The notes: generated by a model not told the origin, from the sequence alone. A stretch of DNA of 64,000 nucleotides from Micropterix aruncella (GCA_944548615.1 CALYMY010000061.1:171360-235359); one strand, 5' to 3'. Numbered from the stretch's first letter, positions 36,245-50,222 are shown. Numbers and translations: made by a program.

Positions 36245-37688
36245 AGGAGTTCCCTCGTCGGGAGCCAACCCTGGGTGCAGCAGCCATGTCATGGTGGAAC
36301 TTAGTAATTGCCATCATAATGGAATGCCTATACCAAATTTCACGTCTCTACGGTTGACCGTTGAGGAGTTCCCTCGTCGGGAGCCAACCCTGGGTGCAGC
36401 AGCCATGTCATGGTGGAACTTAGTAATTGCCATCATAATGGAATGCCTATACCAAATTTCACGTCTCTACGGTTGACCGTTGAGGAGTTCCCTCGTCGGG
36501 AGCCAACCCTGGGTGCAGCAGCGATGTCATGGTGGAACTTAGAAATTGCCGTCATAATGGAATGCCTATACCAAATTTCACGTCTCTACGGTTGACCGTT
36601 GAGGAGTTCCCTCGTCGGGAGCCAACCCTGGGTGCAGCAGCCATGTCATGGTGGAACTTAGTAATTGCCATCATAATGGAATGCCTATACCAAATTTCAC
36701 GTCTCTACGGTTGACCGTTGAGGAGTTCCCTCGTCGGGAGCCAACCCTGGGTGCAGCAGCCATGTCATGGTGGAACTTAGTAATTGCCATCATAATGGAA
36801 TGCCTATACCAAATTTCACGTCTCTACGGTTGACCGTTGAGGAGTTCCCTCGTCGGGAGCCAACCCTGGGTGCAGCAGCCATGTCATGGTGGAACTTAGT
36901 AATTGCCATCATAATGGAATGCCTATACCAAATTTCACGTCTCTACGGTTGACCGTTGAGGAGTTCCCTCGTCGGGGAGCCAACCCTGGGTGCAGCAGCC
37001 ATGTCATGGTGGAACTTAGTAATTGCCATCATAATGGAATGCCTATACCAAATTTCACGTCTCTACGGTTGACCGTTGAGGAGTTCCCTCGTCGGGAGCC
37101 AACCCTGGGTGCAGCAGCGATGTCATGGTGGAACTTAGAAATTGCCGTCATAATGGAATGCCTATACCAAATTTCACGTCTCTACGGTTGACCGTTGAGG
37201 AGTTCCCTCGTCGGGAGCCAACCCTGGGTGCAGCAGCCATGTCATGGTGGAACTTAGTAATTGCCATCATAATGGAATGCCTATACCAAATTTCACGTCT
37301 CTACGGTTGACCGTTGAGGAGTTCCCTCGTCGGGAGCCAACCCTGGGTGCAGCAGCCATGTCATGGTGGAACTTAGTAATTGCCATCATAATGGAATGCC
37401 TATACCAAATTTCACGTCTCTACGGTTGACCGTTGAGGAGTTCCCTCGTCGGGAGCCAACCCTGGGTGCAGCAGCCATGTCATGGTGGAACTTAGTAATT
37501 GCCATCATAATGGAATGCCTATACCAAATTTCACGTCTCTACGGTTGACCGTTGAGAAGTTCCCTCGTCGGGAGCCAACCCTGGGTGCAGCAGCCATGTC
37601 ATGGTGGAACTTAGTAATTGCCATCATAATGGAATGCCTATACCAAATTTCACGTCTCTACGGTTGACCGTTGAGGAGTTCCCTCGTC
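36245..37688 (+). repeat. 119-bp array, unit 10: 12 copies
   Basis: Consensus order with one extra G in the seventh copy (36974-36977). Confidence 0.96.
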
Positions 37689-37820
37689 CTTGTCACGTAC
37701 CTCTTTCCGTAGGTTGTTTACTCCTTTTAATTCGTTTAACGCCTCGCGGGCAATATCTCTGGCTCTTTCCGGTATTTCTTCGAAATTCCGAAACGGCACT
37801 TCTATTTCTGTGGTCTCCAT
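37650..37820 (-). pseudogene. Captured exon copy, unit 10
   Basis: Intact; donor GT at 37699-37700. Confidence 0.43.
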
Positions 37821-38404
37821 ATTGTCTCTTCTCGTTGATCAAAGGCACTGAAAATGAAAATGAAAAAGCACAGATTAAATAGTATTGAAAAGTAATTAAA
37901 GAAGAAGAAGAAGACGAGATAAAAAGCAGAAGCAATGAAATGAAAAGCGTTCTAAAACCCTATCTTTTGACACCTCGCTTGTGTGTATATGATAAAATAA
38001 AGAATATAATATTTAATTTATTAAACGAAGCCGCGGGAAAAATACTAAAACTCCCTTGGCTCGGATCGCTACTATTGAAAACAAACATCGTAAAATCGAT
38101 AAATAAACTTTCGCAAGTATGACGAGGGCTGAAGTTACCATAGAAACAGAAATCGTTAAATCGATAAATATTCTATTGCGAGTCGGGCCACCGCCTGAGC
38201 TCGTTACTATGGAAACAAAACCGTTAAATCGATAAATCAATATACCTATACAGATATTAAATCGTCTATAATTCCGTTAATATTACTCAGATTTGAAAAT
38301 TAAAAGAAGCGTTAGATGCGCAAAGCAAAACTCTATTAGATAATAATAAACAGGGAGGACTATTGATGCCTTTTAGCGCAATAGCCCTCAAACGTCGGAA
38401 GCCA
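37689..38404 (-). other. Single-copy segment, unit 10
   Basis: Consensus. Modules 38068-38237; exon 37701-37847. Confidence 0.75.
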
Positions 38405-40277
38405 ATTTATTTCGAAAAATGTGATTTTTTCATAACAATTTCTATGTTCAAAATGAAAGTTTATATAAAAAAATTCAAAATGTCAAAATTTCGAAAATGC
38501 CATTTCGTAGAGATTTCAAAGGCCTTCGTTCTGTCCGAACACCGTAACGCGTTAGGTTTACTCTATCTCGATTTATTTCGAAAAATGTGATTTTTTCATA
38601 ATAATTTCCAAGTTCAAAATGAAAGTTTATATAAAAATTTTCAAAATATCAAAATTTCAAAAATGCCATTTTGTAGAGCTTAAGCGGGGTGTCGATCTCG
38701 CCAAAGACCGCAACGCGGTAGGTTTACTCTATCTCGATTTATTTCGAAAAATGTGATTTTTTCATAACAATTTCTATGTTCAAAATGAAAGTTTATATAA
38801 AATTTTTCAAAATGTCAAAATTTCGAAAATGCCATTTTGTAGAGATTACCAAGGTCGTCGTTCTGTCCGAACGCCGTAACGCTATAGGTTTACTCTATCA
38901 CGATCTTTTTCGAAAAATGTGATTTTTTCATAACAATTTCTATGTTTAAAATGAAATTTTATATAAAATTTTTCAAAATGTCAAAATTTCGAAAATGCCA
39001 TTTTGTAGAGATTACCAAGGCCGTCGTTCTGTCCGAACGCCGTAACGCTATAGGTTTACTCTATCACGATCTTTTTCGAAAAATGTGATTTTTTCATAAT
39101 AATTTGCTATGTTTAAAATGAAATTTTATATAAAATTTTTCAAAATGTCAAAATTTCAAAAATGCCATTTTGTAGAGCTTAAGCGGGGTGTCGATCTAGC
39201 CAAAGACCGCAACGCGGTAGGTTTACTCTATCACGGTCTTTTTCGAAAAATGTCATTTATTCATAACAATTTCTATGTTCAAAATGAAAGTTTATATAAA
39301 AAATTTCAAAATGTCAAAATTTCGAAAATGCCCATTTCGTAGAGATTACCAAGGCCGTGGTTCTGTCCGAACGCCGTAACGCTATAGGTTTACTCTATCA
39401 CGATCTTTTTCGAAAAATGTGATTTTTTCATTATAATTTCTATGTTTAAAATGAAATTTTATATAAAATTTTTCAAAATGTCAAAATTTCAAAAATGCCA
39501 TTTTGTAGAGCTTAAGCGGGGTGTCGATCTCGCCAAAGACCGCAACGCGGTAGGTTTACTCTATCTCGATTTATTTCGAAAAATGTGATTTTTTCATAAC
39601 AATTTCTATGTTCAAAATGAAAGTTTATATAAAAAATTTCAAAATGTCAAAATTTCGAAAATGCCATTTTGTAGAGATTACCAAGGCCGTCGTTCTGTCC
39701 GAACGCCGTAACCCTATAGGTTTACTCTATCACGATCTTTTTCGAAAAATGTGATTTTTTTCATAACAATTTCTATGTTTAAAATGAAATTTTATATAAA
39801 ATTTTTCAAATGTCAAAATTTCGAAAATGCCATTTTGTAGAGATTACCAAGGCCGTCGTTCTGTCCGAACGCCGTAACCCTATAGGTTTACTCTATCACG
39901 ATCTTTTTCGAAAAATATGATTTTTTCATAATAATTTCTATGTTTAAAATGAAATTTTATATAAAATTTTTCAAAAAGTCAAAATTTCAAAAATGCCATT
40001 TTGTAGAGCTTAAGCGGGGTGTCGATCTCGCCAAAGACCGCAACGCGGTAGGTTTACTCTATCTCGTTCTTTTGTGAAAAATGTGATTTTTTCATAACAA
40101 TTTCTATGTTCAAAATGAAAGTTTATATAAAAAATTTCAAAATGTCAAAATTTCGAAAATGCCATTTCGTAGAGATTTCAAAGGCCTTCGTTATGCCCAA
40201 ACACCGTAACGCGTTTTATTTACTCTATCACGGTCTTTTTCGAAAAATGACATTTATTCATAACAATTTCTATGTTC
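38405..40277 (+). repeat. 166-bp array, unit 10 (1,873 bp)
   Basis: Four 1-bp indels: +G 39106, +C 39331, +T near 39760, -A near 39810. Confidence 0.95.
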
Positions 40278-42196
40278 AGGAGTTCCCTCGTCGGGAGCCA
40301 ACCCTGGGTGCAGCAGCCATGTCATGGTGGAACTTAGTAATTGCCATCATAATGGAATGCCTATACCAAATTTCACGTCTCTACGGTTGACCGTTGAGGA
40401 GTTCCCTCGTCGGGAGCCAACCCTGGGTGCAGCAGCCATGTCATGGTGGAACTTAGTAATTGCCATCATAATGGAATGCCTATACCAAATTTCACGTCTC
40501 TACGGTTGACCGTTGAGGAGTTCCCTCGTCGGGAGCCAACCCTGGGTGCAGCAGCGATGTCATGGTGGAACTTAGAAATTGCCGTCATAATGGAATGCCT
40601 ATACCAAATTTCACGTCTCTACGGTTGACCGTTGAGGAGTTCCCTCGTCGGGAGCCAACCCTGGGTGCAGCAGCCATGTCATGGTGGAACTTAGTAATTG
40701 CCATCATAATGGAATGCCTATACCAAATTTCACGTCTCTACGGTTGACCGTTGAGGAGTTCCCTCGTCGGGAGCCAACCCTGGGTGCAGCAGCCATGTCA
40801 TGGTGGAACTTAGTAATTGCCATCATAATGGAATGCCTATACCAAATTTCACGTCTCTACGGTTGACCGTTGAGGAGTTCCCCTCGTCGGGAGCCAACCC
40901 TGGGTGCAGCAGCCATGTCATGGTGGAACTTAGTAATTGCCATCATAATGGAATGCCTATACCAAATTTCACGTCTCTACGGTTGACCGTTGAGGAGTTC
41001 CCTCGTCGGGAGCCAACCCTGGGTGCAGCAGCCATGTCATGGTGGAACTTAGTAATTGCCATCATAATGGAATGCCTATACCAAATTTCACGTCTCTACG
41101 GTTGACCGTTGAGGAGTTCCCTCGTCGGGAGCCAACCCTGGGTGCAGCAGCGATGTCATGGTGGAACTTAGAAATTGCCGTCATAATGGAATGCCTATAC
41201 CAAATTTCACGTCTCTACGGTTGACCGTTGAGGAGTTCCCTCGTCGGGAGCCAACCCTGGGTGCAGCAGCCATGTCATGGTGGAACTTAGTAATTGCCAT
41301 CATAATGGAATGCCTATACCAAATTTCACGTCTCTACGGTTGACCGTTGAGGAGTTCCCTCGTCGGGAGCCAACCCTGGGTGCAGCAGCCATGTCATGGT
41401 GGAACTTAGTAATTGCCATCATAATGGAATGCCTATACCAAATTTCACGTCTCTACGGTTGACCGTTGAGGAGTTCCCTCGTCGGGAGCCAACCCTGGGT
41501 GCAGCAGCCATGTCATGGTGGAACTTAGTAATTGCCATCATAATGGAATGCCTATACCAAATTTCACGTCTCTACGGTTGACCGTTGAGGAGTTCCCTCG
41601 TCGGGAGCCAACCCTGGGTGCAGCAGCGATGTCATGGTGGAACTTAGAAATTGCCGTCATAATGGAATGCCTATACCAAATTTCACGTCTCTACGGTTGA
41701 CCGTTGAGGAGTTCCCTCGTCGGGAGCCAACCCTGGTGCAGCAGCCATGTCATGGTGGAACTTAGTAATTGCCATCATAATGGAATGCCTATACCAAATT
41801 TCACGTCTCTACGGTTGACCGTTGAGGAGTTCCCTCGTCGGGAGCCAACCCTGGGTGCAGCAGCCATGTCATGGTGGAACTTAGTAATTGCCATCATAAT
41901 GGAATGCCTATACCAAATTTCACGTCTCTACGGTTGACCGTTGAGGAGTTCCCTCGTCGGGAGCCAACCCTGGGTGCAGCAGCCATGTCATGGTGGAACT
42001 TAGTAATTGCCATCATAATGGAATGCCTATACCAAATTTCACGTCTCTACGGTTGACCGTTGAGAAGTTCCCTCGTCGGGAGCCAACCCTGGGTGCAGCA
42101 GCCATGTCATGGTGGAACTTAGTAATTGCCATCATAATGGAATGCCTATACCAAATTTCACGTCTCTACGGTTGACCGTTGAGGAGTTCCCTCGTC
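40278..42196 (+). repeat. 119-bp array, unit 11: 16 copies
   Basis: Order A A B A A A A B A A A B A A A C. The added BAAA block equals a second copy of monomers 8-11, as expected from unequal exchange in register between a copy-8 and a copy-12 position. One base is gained near 40880 and one lost near 41736. Confidence 0.95.
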
Positions 42197-42328
42197 CTTG
42201 TCACGTACCTCTTTCCGTAGGTTGTTTACTCCTTTTAATTCGTTTAACGCCTCGCGGGCAATATCTCTGGCTCTTTCCGGTATTTCTTCGAAATTCCGAA
42301 ACGGCACTTCTATTTCTGTGGTCTCCAT
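42158..42328 (-). pseudogene. Captured exon copy, unit 11
   Basis: Intact; ATG complement at 42326-42328. It lies at the edge of the 16-copy array. Confidence 0.43.
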
Positions 42329-42912
42329 ATTGTCTCTTCTCGTTGATCAAAGGCACTGAAAATGAAAATGAAAAAGCACAGATTAAATAGTATTGAAAAG
42401 TAATTAAAGAAGAAGAAGAAGACGAGATAAAAAGCAGAAGCAATGAAATGAAAAGCGTTCTAAAACCCTATCTTTTGACACCTCGCTTGTGTGTATATGA
42501 TAAAATAAAGAATATAATATTTAATTTATTAAACGAAGCCGCGGGAAAAATACTAAAACTCCCTTGGCTCGGATCGCTACTATTGAAAACAAACATCGTA
42601 AAATCGATAAATAAACTTTCGCAAGTATGACGAGGGCTGAAGTTACCATAGAAACAGAAATCGTTAAATCGATAAATATTCTATTGCGAGTCGGGCCACC
42701 GCCTGAGCTCGTTACTATGGAAACAAAACCGTTAAATCGATAAATCAATATACCTATACAGATATTAAATCGTCTATAATTCCGTTAATATTACTCAGAT
42801 TTGAAAATTAAAAGAAGCGTTAGATGCGCAAAGCAAAACTCTATTAGATAATAATAAACAGGGAGGACTATTGATGCCTTTTAGCGCAATAGCCCTCAAA
42901 CGTCGGAAGCCA
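42197..42912 (-). other. Single-copy segment, unit 11
   Basis: Consensus, next to the expanded 16-copy array. Modules 42576-42745; exon 42209-42355. Confidence 0.75.
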
Positions 42913-44783
42913 ATTTATTTCGAAAAATGTGATTTTTTCATAACAATTTCTATGTTCAAAATGAAAGTTTATATAAAAAAATTCAAAATGTCAAAATTTC
43001 GAAAATGCCATTTCGTAGAGATTTCAAAGGCCTTCGTTCTGTCCGAACACCGTAACGCGTTAGGTTTACTCTATCTCGATTTATTTCGAAAAATGTGATT
43101 TTTTTCATAATAATTTCCAAGTTCAAAATGAAAGTTTATATAAAAATTTTCAAAATATCAAAATTTCAAAAATGCCATTTTGTAGAGCTTAAGCGGGGTG
43201 TCGATCTCGCCAAAGACCGCAACGCGGTAGGTTTACTCTATCTCGATTTATTTCGAAAAATGTGATTTTTTCATAACAATTTCTATGTTCAAAATGAAAG
43301 TTTATATAAAATTTTTCAAAATGTCAAAATTTCGAAAATGCCATTTTGTAGAGATTACCAAGGTCGTCGTTCTGTCCGAACGCCGTAACGCTATAGGTTT
43401 ACTCTATCACGATCTTTTTCGAAAAATGTGATTTTTTCATAACAATTTCTATGTTTAAAATGAAATTTTATATAAAATTTTTCAAAATGTCAAAATTTCG
43501 AAAATGCCATTTTGTAGAGATTACCAAGGCCGTCGTTCTGTCCGAACGCCGTAACGCTATAGGTTTACTCTATCACGATCTTTTCGAAAAATGTGATTTT
43601 TTCATAATAATTTCTATGTTTAAAATGAAATTTTATATAAAATTTTTCAAAATGTCAAAATTTCAAAAATGCCATTTTGTAGAGCTTAAGCGGGGTGTCG
43701 ATCTAGCCAAAGACCGCAACGCGGTAGGTTTACTCTATCACGGTCTTTTTCGAAAAATGTCATTTATTCATAACAATTTCTATGTTCAAAATGAAAGTTT
43801 ATATAAAAAATTTCAAAATGTCAAAATTTCGAAAATGCCATTTCGTAGAGATTACCAAGGCCGTGGTTCTGTCCGAACGCCGTAACGCTATAGGTTTACT
43901 CTATCACGATCTTTTTCGAAAAATGTGATTTTTTCATTATAATTTCTATGTTTAAAATGAAATTTTATATAAAATTTTTCAAAATGTCAAAATTTCAAAA
44001 ATGCCATTTTGTAGAGCTTAAGCGGGGTGTCGATCTCGCCAAAGACCGCAACGCGGTAGGTTTACTCTATCTCGATTTATTTCGAAAAATGTGATTTTTT
44101 CATAACAATTTCTATGTTCAAAATGAAAGTTTATATAAAAAATTTCAAAATGTCAAAATTTCGAAAATGCCATTTTGTAGAGATTACCAAGGCCGTCGTT
44201 CTGTCCGAACGCCGTAACCCTATAGGTTTACTCTATCACGATCTTTTTCGAAAAATGTGATTTTTTCATAACAATTTCTATGTTTAAAATGAAATTTTAT
44301 ATAAAATTTTTCAAAATGTCAAAATTTCGAAAATGCCATTTTGTAGAGATTACCAAGGCCGTCGTTCTGTCCGAACGCCGTAACCCTATAGGTTTACTCT
44401 ATCACGATCTTTTTCGAAAAATATGATTTTTTCATAATAATTTCTATGTTTAAAATGAAATTTTATATAAAATTTTTCAAAAAGTCAAAATTTCAAAAAT
44501 GCCATTTTGTAGAGCTTAAGCGGGGTGTCGATCTCGCCAAAGACCGCAACGCGGTAGGTTTACTCTATCTCGTTCTTTTGTGAAAAATGTGATTTTTTCA
44601 TAACAATTTCTATGTTCAAAATGAAAGTTTATATAAAAAATTTCAAAATGTCAAAATTTCGAAAATGCCATTTCGTAGAGATTTCAAAGGCCTTCGTTAT
44701 GCCCAAACACCGTAACGCGTTTTATTTACTCTATCACGGTCTTTTTCGAAAAATGACATTTATTCATAACAATTTCTATGTTC
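42913..44783 (+). repeat. 166-bp array, unit 11
   Basis: +T near 43098 and -T near 43585 restore the length. The second indel joins two frames into a 144-codon open stretch (43451-43885), an accident of the deletion. Confidence 0.95.
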
Positions 44784-46226
44784 AGGAGTTCCCTCGTCGG
44801 GAGCCAACCCTGGGTGCAGCAGCCATGTCATGGTGGAACTTAGTAATTGCCATCATAATGGAATGCCTATACCAAATTTCACGTCTCTACGGTTGACCGT
44901 TGAGGAGTTCCCTCGTCGGGAGCCAACCCTGGGTGCAGCAGCCATGTCATGGTGGAACTTAGTAATTGCCATCATAATGGAATGCCTATACCAAATTTCA
45001 CGTCTCTACGGTTGACCGTTGAGGAGTTCCCTCGTCGGGAGCCAACCCTGGGTGCAGCAGCGATGTCATGGTGGAACTTAGAAATTGCCGTCATAATGGA
45101 ATGCCTATACCAAATTTCACGTCTCTACGGTTGACCGTTGAGGAGTTCCCTCGTCGGGAGCCAACCCTGGGTGCAGCAGCCATGTCATGGTGGAACTTAG
45201 TAATTGCCATCATAATGGAATGCCTATACCAAATTTCACGTCTCTACGGTTGACCGTTGAGGAGTTCCCTCGTCGGGAGCCAACCCTGGGTGCAGCAGCC
45301 ATGTCATGGTGGAACTTAGTAATTGCCATCATAATGGAATGCCTATACCAAATTTCACGTCTCTACGGTTGACCGTTGAGGAGTTCCCTCGTCGGGAGCC
45401 AACCCTGGGTGCAGCAGCCATGTCATGGTGGAACTTAGTAATTGCCATCATAATGGAATGCCTATACCAAATTTCACGTCTCTACGGTTGACCGTTGAGG
45501 AGTTCCCTCGTCGGGAGCCAACCCTGGGTGCAGCAGCCATGTCATGGTGGAACTTAGTAATTGCCATCATAATGGAATGCCTATACCAAATTTCACGTCT
45601 CTACGGTTGACCGTTGAGGAGTTCCCTCGTCGGGAGCCAACCCTGGGTGCAGCAGCGATGTCATGGTGGAACTTAGAAATTGCCGTCATAATGGAATGCC
45701 TATACCAAATTTCACGTCTCTACGGTTGACCGTTGAGGAGTTCCCTCGTCGGGAGCCAACCCTGGGTGCAGCAGCCATGTCATGGTGGAACTTAGTAATT
45801 GCCATCATAATGGAATGCCTATACCAAATTTCACGTCTCTACGGTTGACCGTTGAGGAGTTCCCTCGTCGGGAGCCAACCCTGGGTGCAGCAGCCATGTC
45901 ATGGTGGAACTTAGTAATTGCCATCATAATGGAATGCCTATACCAAATTTCACGTCTCTACGGTTGACCGTTGAGGAGTTCCCTCGTCGGGAGCCAACCC
46001 TGGGTGCAGCAGCCATGTCATGGTGGAACTTAGTAATTGCCATCATAATGGAATGCCTATACCAAATTTCACGTCTCTACGGTTGACCGTTGAGAAGTTC
46101 CCTCGTCGGGAGCCAACCCTGGGTGCAGCAGCCATGTCATGGTGGAACTTAGTAATTGCCATCATAATGGAATGCCTATACCAAATTTCACGTCTCTACG
46201 GTTGACCGTTGAGGAGTTCCCTCGTC
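44784..46226 (+). repeat. 119-bp array, unit 12: 12 copies
   Basis: Consensus order; C copy starts at 46093. Confidence 0.96.
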
Positions 46227-46358
46227 CTTGTCACGTACCTCTTTCCGTAGGTTGTTTACTCCTTTTAATTCGTTTAACGCCTCGCGGGCAATATCTCTGG
46301 CTCTTTCCGGTATTTCTTCGAAATTCCGAAACGGCACTTCTATTTCTGTGGTCTCCAT
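46188..46358 (-). pseudogene. Captured exon copy, unit 12
   Basis: Intact; donor GT at 46237-46238. Confidence 0.43.
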
Positions 46359-46942
46359 ATTGTCTCTTCTCGTTGATCAAAGGCACTGAAAATGAAAATG
46401 AAAAAGCACAGATTAAATAGTATTGAAAAGTAATTAAAGAAGAAGAAGAAGACGAGATAAAAAGCAGAAGCAATGAAATGAAAAGCGTTCTAAAACCCTA
46501 TCTTTTGACACCTCGCTTGTGTGTATATGATAAAATAAAGAATATAATATTTAATTTATTAAACGAAGCCGCGGGAAAAATACTAAAACTCCCTTGGCTC
46601 GGATCGCTACTATTGAAAACAAACATCGTAAAATCGATAAATAAACTTTCGCAAGTATGACGAGGGCTGAAGTTACCATAGAAACAGAAATCGTTAAATC
46701 GATAAATATTCTATTGCGAGTCGGGCCACCGCCTGAGCTCGTTACTATGGAAACAAAACCGTTAAATCGATAAATCAATATACCTATACAGATATTAAAT
46801 CGTCTATAATTCCGTTAATATTACTCAGATTTGAAAATTAAAAGAAGCGTTAGATGCGCAAAGCAAAACTCTATTAGATAATAATAAACAGGGAGGACTA
46901 TTGATGCCTTTTAGCGCAATAGCCCTCAAACGTCGGAAGCCA
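46227..46942 (-). other. Single-copy segment, unit 12
   Basis: Consensus. Modules 46606-46775; exon 46239-46385. Confidence 0.75.
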
Positions 46943-48647
46943 ATTTATTTCGAAAAATGTGATTTTTTCATAACAATTTCTATGTTCAAAATGAAAGTTT
47001 ATATAAAAAAATTCAAAATGTCAAAATTTCGAAAATGCCATTTCGTAGAGATTTCAAAGGCCTTCGTTCTGTCCGAACACCGTAACGCGTTAGGTTTACT
47101 CTATCTCGATTTATTTCGAAAAATGTGATTTTTTCATAATAATTTCCAAGTTCAAAATGAAAGTTTATATAAAAATTTTCAAAATATCAAAATTTCAAAA
47201 ATGCCATTTTGTAGAGCTTAAGCGGGGTGTCGATCTCGCCAAAGACCGCAACGCGGTAGGTTTACTCTATCTCGATTTATTTCGAAAAATGTGATTTTTT
47301 CATAACAATTTCTATGTTCAAAATGAAAGTTTATATAAAATTTTTCCAAATGTCAAAATTTCGAAAATGCCATTTTGTAGAGATTACCAAGGTCGTCGTT
47401 CTGTCCGAACGCCGTAACGCTATAGGTTTACTCTATCACGATCTTTTTCGAAAAATGTGATTTTTTCATAACAATTTCTATGTTTAAAATGAAATTTTAT
47501 ATAAAATTTTTCAAAATGTCAAAATTTCGAAAATGCCATTTTGTAGAGATTACCAAGGCCGTCGTTCTGTCCGAACGCCGTAACGCTATAGGTTTACTCT
47601 ATCACGATCTTTTTCGAAAAATGTGATTTTTTCATAATAATTTCTATGTTTAAAATGAAATTTTATATAAAATTTTTCAAAATGTCAAAATTTCAAAAAT
47701 GCCATTTTGTAGAGCTTAAGCGGGGTGTCGATCTAGCCAAAGACCGCAACGCGGTAGGTTTACTCTATCACGGTCTTTTTCGAAAAATGTCATTTATTCA
47801 TAACAATTTCTATGTTCAAAATGAAAGTTTATATAAAAAATTTCAAAATGTCAAAATTTCGAAAATGCCATTTCGTAGAGATTACCAAGGCCGTGGTTCT
47901 GTCCGAACGCCGTAACGCTATAGGTTTACTCTATCACGATCTTTTTCGAAAAATGTGATTTTTTCATTATAATTTCTATGTTTAAAATGAAATTTTATAT
48001 AAAATTTTTCAAAATGTCAAAATTTCAAAAATGCCATTTTGTAGAGCTTAAGCGGGGTGTCGATCTCGCCAAAGACCGCAACGCGGTAGGTTTACTCTAT
48101 CTCGATTTATTTCGAAAAATGTGATTTTTTCATAACAATTTCTATGTTCAAAATGAAAGTTTATATAAAAAATTTCAAAATGTCAAAATTTCGAAAATGC
48201 CATTTTGTAGAGATTACCAAGGCCGTCGTTCTGTCCGAACGCCGTAACCCTATAGGTTTACTCTATCACGATCTTTTTCGAAAAATATGATTTTTTCATA
48301 ATAATTTCTATGTTTAAAATGAAATTTTATATAAAATTTTTCAAAAAGTCAAAATTTCAAAAATGCCATTTTGTAGAGCTTAAGCGGGGTGTCGATCTCG
48401 CCAAAGACCGCAACGCGGTAGGTTTACTCTATCTCGTTCTTTTGTGAAAAATGTGATTTTTTCATAACAATTTCTATGTTCAAAATGAAAGTTTATATAA
48501 AAAATTTCAAAATGTCAAAATTTCGAAAATGCCATTTCGTAGAGATTTCAAAGGCCTTCGTTATGCCCAAACACCGTAACGCGTTTTATTTACTCTATCA
48601 CGGTCTTTTTCGAAAAATGACATTTATTCATAACAATTTCTATGTTC
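46943..48647 (+). repeat. 166-bp array, unit 12: one monomer lost (1,705 bp)
   Basis: Order Z X Y Y X Y X Y X Z': the two adjacent Y monomers ending in ccgtaaccct are merged into one, a clean 166-bp in-register deletion. A to C at 47347. Confidence 0.95.
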
Positions 48648-50090
48648 AGGAGTTCCCTCGTCGGGAGCCAACCCTGGGTGCAGCAGCCATGTCATGGTGG
48701 AACTTAGTAATTGCCATCATAATGGAATGCCTATACCAAATTTCACGTCTCTACGGTTGACCGTTGAGGAGTTCCCTCGTCGGGAGCCAACCCTGGGTGC
48801 AGCAGCCATGTCATGGTGGAACTTAGTAATTGCCATCATAATGGAATGCCTATACCAAATTTCACGTCTCTACGGTTGACCGTTGAGGAGTTCCCTCGTC
48901 GGGAGCCAACCCTGGGTGCAGCAGCGATGTCATGGTGGAACTTAGAAATTGCCGTCATAATGGAATGCCTATACCAAATTTCACGTCTCTACGGTTGACC
49001 GTTGAGGAGTTCCCTCGTCGGGAGCCAACCCTGGGTGCAGCAGCCATGTCATGGTGGAACTTAGTAATTGCCATCATAATGGAATGCCTATACCAAATTT
49101 CACGTCTCTACGGTTGACCGTTGAGGAGTTCCCTCGTCGGGAGCCAACCCTGGGTGCAGCAGCCATGTCATGGTGGAACTTAGTAATTGCCATCATAATG
49201 GAATGCCTATACCAAATTTCACGTCTCTACGGTTGACCGTTGAGGAGTTCCCTCGTCGGGAGCCAACCCTGGGTGCAGCAGCCATGTCATGGTGGAACTT
49301 AGTAATTGCCATCATAATGGAATGCCTATACCAAATTTCACGTCTCTACGGTTGACCGTTGAGGAGTTCCCTCGTCGGGAGCCAACCCTGGGTGCAGCAG
49401 CCATGTCATGGTGGAACTTAGTAATTGCCATCATAATGGAATGCCTATACCAAATTTCACGTCTCTACGGTTGACCGTTGAGGAGTTCCCTCGTCGGGAG
49501 CCAACCCTGGGTGCAGCAGCGATGTCATGGTGGAACTTAGAAATTGCCGTCATAATGGAATGCCTATACCAAATTTCACGTCTCTACGGTTGACCGTTGA
49601 GGAGTTCCCTCGTCGGGAGCCAACCCTGGGTGCAGCAGCCATGTCATGGTGGAACTTAGTAATTGCCATCATAATGGAATGCCTATACCAAATTTCACGT
49701 CTCTACGGTTGACCGTTGAGGAGTTCCCTCGTCGGGAGCCAACCCTGGGTGCAGCAGCCATGTCATGGTGGAACTTAGTAATTGCCATCATAATGGAATG
49801 CCTATACCAAATTTCACGTCTCTACGGTTGACCGTTGAGGAGTTCCCTCGTCGGGAGCCAACCCTGGGTGCAGCAGCCATGTCATGGTGGAACTTAGTAA
49901 TTGCCATCATAATGGAATGCCTATACCAAATTTCACGTCTCTACGGTTGACCGTTGAGAAGTTCCCTCGTCGGGAGCCAACCCTGGGTGCAGCAGCCATG
50001 TCATGGTGGAACTTAGTAATTGCCATCATAATGGAATGCCTATACCAAATTTCACGTCTCTACGGTTGACCGTTGAGGAGTTCCCTCGTC
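48648..50090 (+). repeat. 119-bp array, unit 13: 12 copies
   Basis: Consensus order; C copy starts at 49957. Confidence 0.96.
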
Positions 50091-50222
50091 CTTGTCACGT
50101 ACCTCTTTCCGTAGGTTGTTTACTCCTTTTAATTCGTTTAACGCCTCGCGGGCAATATCTCTGGCTCTTTCCGGTATTTCTTCGAAATTCCGAAACGGCA
50201 CTTCTATTTCTGTGGTCTCCAT
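50052..50222 (-). pseudogene. Captured exon copy, unit 13
   Basis: Intact; ATG complement at 50220-50222. Confidence 0.43.

Larger units (their letters stand above)
36245..40277 (+). repeat. Higher-order unit 10 (4,033 bp)
   Basis: Single-base insertions at 36974-36977, 39106, 39331 and the T run near 39760, and a deletion near 39810. The net change is +3. Confidence 0.95.
40278..44783 (+). repeat. Higher-order unit 11 (4,506 bp, four extra 119-bp monomers)
   Basis: The only expanded unit. The 119-bp array has 16 full copies. One-base changes lie at about 40880 (+1), 41736 (-1), 43098 (+1) and 43585 (-1). Confidence 0.95.
44784..48647 (+). repeat. Higher-order unit 12 (3,864 bp, one 166-bp monomer short)
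   Basis: Exactly 166 bp shorter than consensus, through fusion of two adjacent 166-bp monomers. A to C at 47347. Confidence 0.95.

Noticed and set aside
43451..43885. 144-codon open frame in unit 11, the longest in the window
   Set aside because: It exists only because of a 1-bp deletion near 43585 in the 166-bp array. The same DNA in 15 other units is closed, and the peptide is a translation of repeat monomers.
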